9,255 bases of DNA, from the NCBI GenBank assembly GCA_903901375.1, contig CAIUQV010000581.1, positions 1-9,255 of the forward strand, written 5' to 3'. Both the position numbers and the translations under genes were made by a program. How positions within the stretch are numbered: position 1 is the first letter of the stretch; each line of letters starts with the position of its first letter. The notes below the pieces were generated by a model, which worked only from the letters and a program-made list of their open reading frames with translations, searched no databases and was not told the origin of the DNA. Positions 1 to 6,599 of this stretch are shown in pieces. Source of the DNA: an uncultured Ignavibacteriota bacterium. Its GTDB lineage: Bacteria; Bacteroidota; Ignavibacteria; Tepidaquicellales; Tepidaquicellaceae.

Positions 1-747
1 ATTATTAACACGCACAATCAGTTTATGTTCATTGAAGATTGTATCAGTATATGAATTAGGATAGGCAAATACTTTCAAAAGACAGTTTTGCGGTATATCT
101 GATAAATATGGAGTTCTGAAAGTGTCACTTAGAATATTTCCTCTTTGAAGTTCCCGCCAGTACCATCCTTCTCCGGATATTTTCTCATTGTTAAAATTTC
201 TGTAATCATTACTATTCCTATGCTCTCCAAGTGAATAAATTAAATCCTTTTCAAATTGAAGAGAAGAATAGAAATAATTTTGTCCAAACTGTACTGTAGA
301 AGAATTGATATATTCTGTATACCTAAGCCCATTTGCACCATCCCATCCAACCCAGTAAATACTTGTATCGGAATATAAATTGTAATATTCGTTAGTAGTG
401 TAATCAGGTACATTTGTACCCCCGGATTCTTTATACGCAGTAGTTATTCCGCCATAATTTCTTTGTCCATAAAAATCGAAATAATCATTATCATCAAATA
501 CTCCATTCTGTTCACCGAAAAAATAAATTGGAATCTGACTCCCCTTATGATATACCTTAACTGTTCTGGGATCAATAGATGCAGTATTTATTCCGGCATT
601 TGTAAAATCAGACTTATTAATTCTGTACATACCATCATCGGCAACATACATCTTCAGATATGCTTTATTAGGGGTTATCCAGTTAAAATTCTGTGCGAAC
701 GCAAAATTAACCGAGAATATAAATAAGTAAAAAATACGTTTCATCAT
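1..747 (-). CDS. Gingipain/PorU-like (peptidase family C25) secreted protein, N-terminal part, cut by window edge
   Basis: Translating the minus strand from the ATG at 747 gives 249 uninterrupted codons to base 1 with no stop, so the 3' part lies outside the window. Residues 1-18 form a signal peptide (MMKR, a hydrophobic stretch, then AFA before Gln19), with no lipobox Cys. The mature start resembles the N-terminal region of C25/PorU-like proteins of Bacteroidota and Ignavibacteria: a DDGMYRI motif at 37-43, a DPRTVKVYHKG-type strand at 59-69, FDDNDYFDFYG at 84-94, YWVGWDG at 131-137 and GEGWYW at 192-197. In that family this region precedes the caspase-like cysteine peptidase domain, whose His/Cys dyad would fall beyond the edge, so catalysis cannot be judged. 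PorU itself is the type IX secretion sortase that attaches cargo to surface lipopolysaccharide; other C25 proteins are cargo. The start lies 4 bases after the stop of the WecG-like gene, so the two are probably cotranscribed and translationally coupled. A second in-frame ATG follows at 744. The C25/PorU-like call is fairly firm; sortase versus cargo is unresolved. Confidence 0.8.
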   Translation of the reverse strand, partial: MMKRIFYLFIFSVNFAFAQNFNWITPNKAYLKMYVADDGMYRINKSDFTNAGINTASIDPRTVKVYHKGSQIPIYFFGEQNGVFDDNDYFDFYGQRNYGGITTAYKESGGTNVPDYTTNEYYNLYSDTSIYWVGWDGANGLRYTEYINSSTVQFGQNYFYSSLQFEKDLIYSLGEHRNSNDYRNFNNEKISGEGWYWRELQRGNILSDTFRTPYLSDIPQNCLLKVFAYPNSYTDTIFNEHKLIVRVNN

Positions 748-751
748 ATTA

Positions 752-1507
752 TTACGTACTTTCTTTTTTAAACAGTAATTTAAGCTTTAATACAATAATA
801 TTAAACACAAAAACAGGAATACCAAATACATATCTTTTCCACAATCTTTTAGGTTCCTGAAACAATCTGTATAGCCATTCAAGACCTATTCTTTGCATCC
901 AAAGCGGTGCTCTTTGTTTAACGCCTGCAAGAAAATCAAGACCGCTGCCAACGGCAATAATAACCGGAACATTTATCTTATCTTTATTCAGTATTATCCA
1001 TTCTTCCTGATAAGGGGTTCCCAAAGCAACCATCAATATATCAGCCTCTGAATTGTTAATTACATCTATATTTTTAACCGGATCAGTTAGCTTATAAATA
1101 CTTCCGGCAATATTTATAGGTTTATATTCATTTTGCAAAACAGTGTTTTTCCCGATACGTTCGGGACAATCTTCTACCCCCCCTATTAAAAAGAACTTCT
1201 TGTTGAAAAACTCTTCAAATATTCTAAAGTACAAATCCGTTCCGGTAGAACGCTCTTTTAAACCATTTTTTCCGTATAATAATTTTGATGCAATATAAAT
1301 ACCAATTCCATCTGGATGAATAAACGAAAAACTGTTTATCAATTCAGCAAAACAAGGTCTTGAAGTTGCAATATTTGTAATGTGAACGTTAGGACTCGTA
1401 ACAACAAATTTTTCTTTATTTGCAATTTTTGCTGCAATTATTTCAATAAGATCTTTTAACAGTATATTTCCAAAATCAATTTCAAGAATTTTCAATGTGG
1501 AATCCAA
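752..1507 (-). CDS. WecG/TagA/CpsF-family glycosyltransferase (GT26)
   Basis: This 251-residue protein has the usual length and motif order of the WecG/TagA/CpsF family. These enzymes transfer a sugar (N-acetylmannosamine or its uronic acid in characterised members) from a UDP-sugar to a polyprenyl-diphosphate-linked sugar on the cytoplasmic membrane face. Visible motifs are TSPN at 37-40, HPDGIGI at 64-70 with the presumed catalytic Asp66, ERSTGTD at 85-91, FLIGG at 106-110, ALGTPYQEEW at 161-170, and a C-terminal segment GLEWLYRLFQEPKRLWKRY (208-226). In TagA that Arg-rich appendage helps bind the membrane and the substrate pyrophosphate; Arg214 and Arg221 are present here. A hydrophobic, basic tail follows. 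There is no ATG near the 5' end: the start must be TTG at 1507 (used here) or TTG at 1495, with an in-frame stop at 1523-1525. It is the first gene of a minus-strand pair with the C25/PorU-like gene, and diverges from the GT-C-like gene. The exact donor sugar cannot be read from sequence. Confidence 0.93.
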   Translation of the reverse strand: MDSTLKILEIDFGNILLKDLIEIIAAKIANKEKFVVTSPNVHITNIATSRPCFAELINSFSFIHPDGIGIYIASKLLYGKNGLKERSTGTDLYFRIFEEFFNKKFFLIGGVEDCPERIGKNTVLQNEYKPINIAGSIYKLTDPVKNIDVINNSEADILMVALGTPYQEEWIILNKDKINVPVIIAVGSGLDFLAGVKQRAPLWMQRIGLEWLYRLFQEPKRLWKRYVFGIPVFVFNIIVLKLKLLFKKEST

Positions 1508-1545
1508 TATAAATAAAATTACTTATTTTGTATTTTTTACTTTTC

Positions 1546-1551
1546 TATAAT
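1546..1551 (+). promoter_or_regulatory. Possible -10 element (TATAAT) in the divergent gap
   Basis: A perfect TATAAT hexamer lies 18 bases upstream of the ATG at 1570, in the roughly 60-base gap between the divergently transcribed WecG-like and GT-C-like genes. Only a weak TTATTT sits at the expected -35 spacing (1523-1528). I found no match to the Bacteroidota consensus (TTTG, then TAnnTTTG) on either strand. If real, transcription would begin near 1558, after the TTG at 1528, which favours the ATG start for the downstream gene. In such AT-rich DNA the hexamer could be chance. Confidence 0.2.
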
Positions 1552-1569
1552 TATGGTAATTTAACTATT

Positions 1570-3078
1570 ATGAAAACAAAGTACAACAAAGACATATATC
1601 TGATATTAATATCTTTTCTGTCGTTTTCAGTTATAAGTTTCTTTACCCCCCTTAACTATTTATTAAATTTTGCTCACGACGATTCTTTTTTTTACCTTAA
1701 AATTGTTCAGAATATTGTCAACGGCCATGGAATAACATTTGACAATATTAGTTCAACCAACGGTTTCCATCCCTTATATCTGATTATTATTACAGTTCTT
1801 TTTTACTTTTTAAATTTATCGGGTATAATTTCCTCCGATCAACAGTTTTTAGCTGTTTTTATTTTTCATCTTGCAATTATCCACACAATCCTGATGATGT
1901 CTGTTCTTCTTTTAAGACAAATTCTTGACAAAGTTCATTTTCGGATTGGATTCCCTATATTTCTTTTTATATGTCTGAGTTTTGTTTTCATAAGAGATTA
2001 TGGCTTAGAAAGTCATTTATCGTGTTTATTCATTATTGCATATTTACTCGCAAAAAATACTGAATCCAGTTGGTCCCATTGGTTTGTCGCTGTGATTATT
2101 TCCGGATTATTTTTATGCAGAACAGATTATTTATTCTCATTAATTCCTATATTATTAATCTCAGAAATCTATACAAACAAAAATATAAACCGATATCACA
2201 ATTTTCTGCCCTCTTTATTGTTGTTATTACTGATCGTTTTCGGGTATTATTCATTTAACATTTTTTATTGGGGTCATATTCAGACAATTTCAGGAACAAT
2301 CATCAATTCTTTTCCATCTGTTGTGTTGCTTGAAAATATTAACAGAATATTTTCGGCAAATTCTGCACTTTTAAACCAGGGAGTTAAATTGTCAATTTTT
2401 ACATTAATGTGTTTCGTATTCTATTTTAAAAAAGACAGAAGTGAATTTGAAAGCATTGTTATGATTCTGTCTATTGGGCTATTGTTAAATTGCTTATTGC
2501 ATTTAACTTTCAACAATCATGGAGTCAGAGAATGGTATATGACTCTGCCAACTTACGTAATGGGAATAATGATTATATTGTGGACCAGAAGATTCCCTCG
2601 AATTTACAGACAAATTGTATTAGTATCTTTTGCGGTTTTATTTATAGGATTATTATATTTCTCGAGAATAATATATACCAAATGGGATTATGCACTTAAA
2701 TATTCCGAATACTTAAAAGCAAATACCCTGAAACAGGACTTAATTTATCAATACGATATGTCGGGGCTGGTATCATATTTCTCAAATCGAAATATAATCG
2801 ATGGGGATGGATTAGTAAGTGATTTCAACTATCTTAATTTTTTAAGAAATAAAAACGTCAGTCAGTACATTAAGGATAAAGGAGTTAACTATTTGTCTGT
2901 AATAAATTTCACGGGTAATTTATTTGATTATAACGGTAATTATAAAATTAGAGGTGAAGATTCTCTGTTTAAAGATTTAGAATTGTCACATAAAAACCTT
3001 ATCAATAATTATCCGCTCGTTTATAAACATGTGACTGGATATAATTATGGTTCCTTTTTGCTCTTCAAAATTAGATAA
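1570..3078 (+). CDS. Multi-pass membrane glycosyltransferase, GT-C (PMT/ArnT-like) fold
   Basis: This is a 502-residue integral membrane protein from the ATG at 1570. An upstream in-frame TTG at 1528 would add 14 residues, but the ATG is preferred. Hydrophobic helices fill about residues 9-370, followed by a hydrophilic, probably periplasmic C-terminal domain (about 372-502). The first loop has paired acidic residues (HDDSFFYLK, Asp37-Asp38), the hallmark of GT-C enzymes that use polyprenyl-phosphate sugars. Further family-like motifs are STNGFHPLY at 62-70, GLESHL at 145-150, CRTDYLF at 183-189 and REWYMTLP at 320-327. The C-terminal domain carries a YFSNRNIIDGDGLVS-like stretch (403-417), a motif I recognise from GT-39-like bacterial membrane proteins. 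The likely role is transfer of one sugar from a lipid-phosphate donor to a glycan or other acceptor on the periplasmic side. It heads the plus-strand run; a 94-base gap separates it from the next gene, a lipid-phosphate-sugar synthase that could make its donor. Donor and acceptor are unknown. Confidence 0.8.
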   Translation: MKTKYNKDIYLILISFLSFSVISFFTPLNYLLNFAHDDSFFYLKIVQNIVNGHGITFDNISSTNGFHPLYLIIITVLFYFLNLSGIISSDQQFLAVFIFHLAIIHTILMMSVLLLRQILDKVHFRIGFPIFLFICLSFVFIRDYGLESHLSCLFIIAYLLAKNTESSWSHWFVAVIISGLFLCRTDYLFSLIPILLISEIYTNKNINRYHNFLPSLLLLLLIVFGYYSFNIFYWGHIQTISGTIINSFPSVVLLENINRIFSANSALLNQGVKLSIFTLMCFVFYFKKDRSEFESIVMILSIGLLLNCLLHLTFNNHGVREWYMTLPTYVMGIMIILWTRRFPRIYRQIVLVSFAVLFIGLLYFSRIIYTKWDYALKYSEYLKANTLKQDLIYQYDMSGLVSYFSNRNIIDGDGLVSDFNYLNFLRNKNVSQYIKDKGVNYLSVINFTGNLFDYNGNYKIRGEDSLFKDLELSHKNLINNYPLVYKHVTGYNYGSFLLFKIR

Positions 3079-3172
3079 ACAATCGTAATTTGGCTTTTAT
3101 CAGAAGAATAATACTATGAGATTTTACACAATACTCTCAAATGTGTTGAAAATTAGCTTATTATTTACTTAA

Positions 3173-3907
3173 TTGAACTATGTTTTCTATAATTTTAACA
3201 CTCATTTGAATTTGCCGGAAATAAGTATAATTCTACCATATTTTAAAAAAGAAATCAAGGAGGATGACCTTAAAAAGCTAAAGGATTATATGTCCGGAAG
3301 CTTTTCAAGTTTTGAAATAATTATAGTTGATGATGGTAGTAAGTGTTACGATAAAATACAAAATACTTCCGGGAAACTGGGATTTGAATACATTCATATT
3401 GATAAGAACTCGGGAAAAGGTAATACAGTGAAAACTGGAATGCTGAAGGCGAAAGGTAGCAAAAGATTATTCCTCGATTTTGACCTGCCCTATAACCTGG
3501 AATCAATTCTGGAAATTAGCAATCAGTTAAATTATTATGATGTTGTAATTGGAGACAGATCTTTAAAAGGATCCAATTATTATGAAGATGTGAACTTCCT
3601 TAAAAATTTTTTAAGCAGGTTGTTTTCTGGTTTGTCTTCGGGAATAATAGGTATAAATTTCAACGATACACAATGCGGTATTAAAGGATTCACTAAAAAC
3701 AGTGCCGAATATTTGTTTGATACATTAAAAACAAGCGGCTTTGGATTTGATGTTGAGATTCTTTACCTCGCCGTACGTAATAAATATTCAATTAAAAATA
3801 TTCCCGTAAAACTTGTCGGCAATGAAACGAAAGTATTTACGTACATAAAAAATGGAATTCTTATCCTGAAAGACTTATACAAAATTCACAAAATATACAG
3901 GAATTAA
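3173..3907 (+). CDS. GT2 glycosyltransferase, polyprenyl-phosphate-hexose synthase (Alg5/Dpm1-like)
   Basis: This 244-residue GT-A fold protein matches the dolichyl/polyprenyl-phosphate glucosyl- or mannosyltransferase group, which transfers one hexose from a nucleotide sugar to polyprenyl phosphate at the cytoplasmic membrane face. Motifs in order: a nucleotide-binding strand (EISIILPYF, 16-24), VDDGS at 52-56, the NSGKGNTVKTGML loop (79-91) typical of this group, the DFD metal motif at 102-104, VVIGDRS at 124-130, DTQCGIKGF at 165-173 and GFGFDVEIL at 189-197. It has no C-terminal transmembrane helices, as in plain Dpm1-type enzymes. The usual D-x-D-S-T-P reads DFDLPY here. No ATG is available at the 5' end: an in-frame TAA occupies 3170-3172 and TTG at 3173 follows directly. 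Alternative TTG codons at 3206 or 3212 would trim 11-13 residues that show no family similarity, so the true start may be there. Its TAA overlaps the next ATG by one base (TAATG), implying coupling. Its place between two GT-C-like membrane proteins suggests it supplies their donor. Confidence 0.88.
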   Translation: MNYVFYNFNTHLNLPEISIILPYFKKEIKEDDLKKLKDYMSGSFSSFEIIIVDDGSKCYDKIQNTSGKLGFEYIHIDKNSGKGNTVKTGMLKAKGSKRLFLDFDLPYNLESILEISNQLNYYDVVIGDRSLKGSNYYEDVNFLKNFLSRLFSGLSSGIIGINFNDTQCGIKGFTKNSAEYLFDTLKTSGFGFDVEILYLAVRNKYSIKNIPVKLVGNETKVFTYIKNGILILKDLYKIHKIYRN

Positions 3908-5541
3908 TGACCACAGTTCAAACCATATTACAGAATTTTAACGAAGAAAAGAGTTTGCGGTTAAAACAATTCTTGTGTTTTGCTGTATTGGTTATGATTT
4001 ATTATATTTTCCTTTATTTAAATGGTTTTTTTCAGATTGGATGGCTTTCTGATTCATACGAAGATATGTACTTTGCCGTTAATACATCAGTATTTAACAT
4101 TTTTAAAGGAAATGTTCATTTTGGCAGATACAGACCTTTGTTGTTTTTAATTCTCAAAATTCTATATCATACAAATTCAGTTCTCGGCTTTGATTCTGAC
4201 AACTTTATTTTCTTTAATATTACAAGCTCTCTTCTATACCTCTTTTCGGGAGTAATAATATACAAATTATTAAGACTTTTCTCTGTTGAGCGGTTAATTT
4301 CAACCCTGGCATCTTTGATTGTTCTGTTTTATCCTAACAACATTCACAACCTTGCATGGTCAGCAGCTTTCTTCGAAATATTATCCTTAATTGTATATCT
4401 GCTATCAATTTATTTTACTGTTATGCTCCTGAAAACAGAAAATAGCTTTTTTATCCCTTTAGTTTTATTATTATTTGTTCTTGGAATTCTGCTTAAAGAA
4501 ACAAATCTGACTATTCCACTTACAGGTATTTTATTCGTTTTTCTTTTAGGTCATAATTTAAAAGGAAAGGAAATGAAAATATTGTTTGGAATAGAGTTCT
4601 TTTTAATATCAATTTATGCAGCACTAAAGTTCTTCGTCTTAAACCATTCTTTAAACGATGCACTTTCTTTGAATTTCTCAAATATTTATAAATTATTGAT
4701 AAAAATATACATTTCTTATTTAGTACCCGGTGACTATATAGAAATACTCCTTAACGTCTTTAATTATAACTTATTAACACTGGGTTATTTAGTCATGTTA
4801 GTATTAATCCTGACATTAATTTTCCTTAAGCAGAAAGCGAATAAGAATTTTCTTATTATATTTATTATGAGTTTAATATTGGTGTCCCCCAATATATATG
4901 CAGGATATTTGCGTCCACAGTTGATATTAATTCCTTTCAGTATTTTGTTCACGGGTATTGTTTTTACTGTATCTCGAAAGTTTAAACATTATTATACTGT
5001 GATAATTATGACTTTATTCTTATGCCTCTTTATGTGGCTTTCAGCAATAAATATCAGAGACTGGAAAGAAACATACGTTGTAATGAAAAACAAAATGGAG
5101 GTAATGCTGGAAAATAAACACGGCTTCTCAGGAAACGATGTTCTCGTTGGTAATACATCAAGAATTAAGCAGTGTTTTTTGTTCGACAATCCAACATTTA
5201 TATTTAATTACTGGAAGTATAAACAAGTTTCGTTTGTCGACACTGTAAACTCTTATTTATCTACAGTCTCATCAGGTGAATTTGATAATAATATACCTAT
5301 AAAATGTTATGCTTCGAATGATTCATTAATTCTAAGTGTAAATCATGAAAACGGATATTTTGCAGATGATGAGCATAATAAGCAAAATTCTGATGAATAT
5401 GAAATACAATTTTTCGGCAAAATCAAGATACTTGAAAGAAACCGTTTTCAAAAAACCACAAAAGTGCAAGTACTGTTATATAACAAAAATCTAAACCTTT
5501 ATTATATGGATGAATCTAAATTGAAAAGCATAATTCTTTGA
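3907..5541 (+). CDS. Large multi-pass membrane protein, probable GT-C-like glycosyltransferase
   Basis: This 544-residue membrane protein begins with an ATG sharing one base with the preceding stop codon. A short cytoplasmic lead (1-19) is followed by about ten or more hydrophobic segments between residues 20 and 380, then a hydrophilic C-terminal domain (about 381-544) with no family I recognise. GT-C-like features are the acidic first loop (LSDSYEDMY, Asp49/Glu52/Asp53), GRYRPLLF at 73-80 resembling the RPL motif in related proteins, and LLKETN at 195-200, a common GT-C/PMT-family motif before a helix. Sequence similarity to the GT-C-like protein at 1570 is low outside the general architecture, so the two are not a recent duplication. 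The role is probably periplasmic sugar transfer from a polyprenyl-phosphate donor made by the upstream GT2. An alternative is a Wzy-like polymerase, which also has many helices, but the acidic first loop and soluble C-terminal domain favour GT-C. The final TGA overlaps the TTG start of the next gene. Confidence 0.68.
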   Translation: MTTVQTILQNFNEEKSLRLKQFLCFAVLVMIYYIFLYLNGFFQIGWLSDSYEDMYFAVNTSVFNIFKGNVHFGRYRPLLFLILKILYHTNSVLGFDSDNFIFFNITSSLLYLFSGVIIYKLLRLFSVERLISTLASLIVLFYPNNIHNLAWSAAFFEILSLIVYLLSIYFTVMLLKTENSFFIPLVLLLFVLGILLKETNLTIPLTGILFVFLLGHNLKGKEMKILFGIEFFLISIYAALKFFVLNHSLNDALSLNFSNIYKLLIKIYISYLVPGDYIEILLNVFNYNLLTLGYLVMLVLILTLIFLKQKANKNFLIIFIMSLILVSPNIYAGYLRPQLILIPFSILFTGIVFTVSRKFKHYYTVIIMTLFLCLFMWLSAINIRDWKETYVVMKNKMEVMLENKHGFSGNDVLVGNTSRIKQCFLFDNPTFIFNYWKYKQVSFVDTVNSYLSTVSSGEFDNNIPIKCYASNDSLILSVNHENGYFADDEHNKQNSDEYEIQFFGKIKILERNRFQKTTKVQVLLYNKNLNLYYMDESKLKSIIL

Positions 5542-6599
5542 AGAAGAAACTCAATATACTTTTAATATCACCTGATTTCAATTACTGTTGCGGAAGATCA
5601 AAGTACTTTTATCTGTTATGTAAATATTTGACCCTAAATGGACACAATGTGTATTTCGTTACAAACGGAGGAGACTCTTTAGTTAGATTGAATAATTTTG
5701 TTGTTGAGCTTACCGTCATTAAACGGCTTCACTCTTTAAATCCATTTCATGCATGGAGTACATTAATGCAACTTAACAAAATAATAAAATGCAGCAGTAT
5801 TGATATTGTACACACAAATCACAGACTGACTGAACTGCTTATAACTTTATTAACTTTCTTCTTTAAATGTAAAGCAAAATCTGTGATAACAGTTTTGAGT
5901 ATCCTGAAACGTAAATATGGAATTGAATATAAATCGAAACATATTATTGCCGTTAGTCAGTCAGTAAAAAATAATCTAATTAATGTTTTTTCCGTTAATC
6001 CCGATTACATAACTGTCATCCCGCATTTTATTGAAGATGTGAACACAATTAACTTTAGGAAAAACAAGCAAGAGAAAAGAATAATATTTTCTGCAGGTCG
6101 GTTTCATCCCGAAAAGAATTATATTGTGCTGCTTAAGGCTGTTACCAAAATCCCCGAAGAAAATCTGAAAATAATACTTGTCGGCCAGGGGAAAGAAAAA
6201 ATGTTATATGAGGATTATGCAAGAATAAATAATGTTGATTTGGAAATTTTTGAGCCAAGATACGACCTGTCTGAATTATTTTCCAAATCAGCGATTTGTG
6301 TACTGCCGTCAAGAATTGATCCGTTCCCTCATTTTATGCTCGAATCCGGAATTCATAAAAAACCATTCATTGGCTCTGATATTGATGGAATTGGTGAATT
6401 AATAATTGATAAAATTAACGGCTTAAAATTTGAAGATAACAACGAAACTGATTTATCAGAGAAAATCAAATTATTTTTAAACAATGAAGATTTGGCGGTT
6501 AAATGTGCCCAAAACCTTTATGGCACTATAAGAGAAATATACTCTCCCGATAATATTATAAAGCAAACTGAAGAAATTTACTTTCAAGCCTTATCATAA
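5538..6599 (+). CDS. GT4 family glycosyltransferase (GT-B fold)
   Basis: This 353-residue protein has the two-Rossmann GT-B layout of family GT4, retaining enzymes that use nucleotide sugars in the cytoplasm. The N-terminal domain opens with KKKLNILLISPDF (2-14) and a CCGRSK loop (17-22) where GT4 enzymes normally carry a Gly-rich segment; DIVHTNH lies at 89-95. The C-terminal donor domain starts near 180 with SAGRFHPEKN (185-194), then ILVGQGKE (213-220), VLPSRIDPFPHFMLESG (255-271) and GIGELI (284-289). The usual E-x7-E pair reads Asp261-x7-Glu269. The start is TTG at 5538, overlapping the preceding TGA in a 4-base TTGA junction; no ATG lies near, and the protein begins at the first beta strand as expected. 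It is the last gene of the plus-strand run, and its 3' end overlaps the convergent GT9 gene by 6 bases. Acceptor and sugar are unknown. The product is probably a step in a lipid-linked or core oligosaccharide. Confidence 0.9.
   Translation: MKKKLNILLISPDFNYCCGRSKYFYLLCKYLTLNGHNVYFVTNGGDSLVRLNNFVVELTVIKRLHSLNPFHAWSTLMQLNKIIKCSSIDIVHTNHRLTELLITLLTFFFKCKAKSVITVLSILKRKYGIEYKSKHIIAVSQSVKNNLINVFSVNPDYITVIPHFIEDVNTINFRKNKQEKRIIFSAGRFHPEKNYIVLLKAVTKIPEENLKIILVGQGKEKMLYEDYARINNVDLEIFEPRYDLSELFSKSAICVLPSRIDPFPHFMLESGIHKKPFIGSDIDGIGELIIDKINGLKFEDNNETDLSEKIKLFLNNEDLAVKCAQNLYGTIREIYSPDNIIKQTEEIYFQALS

Noticed and set aside
463..726. 87-codon plus-strand open frame
   Set aside because: It lies wholly antisense to the C25/PorU-like gene, whose signal peptide and family motifs are clear, and its own translation has no recognisable features.
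1528..1569. TTG-initiated 14-codon extension of the first GT-C-like protein
   Set aside because: An ATG at 1570 gives a normal N-terminus just before the first hydrophobic helix, and a possible -10 element falls inside the extension.
1508..1569. Bacteroidota-type promoter (TTTG and TAnnTTTG) in the divergent gap
   Set aside because: TATTTTG near 1524-1530 is one base short of the -7 consensus and no correctly spaced TTTG element was found on either strand.
2070..2699. Two short plus-strand frames (2070-2258, 2490-2699) inside the first GT-C-like gene
   Set aside because: Both are out-of-frame shadows of a well-supported membrane protein gene and show no domain or start context of their own.
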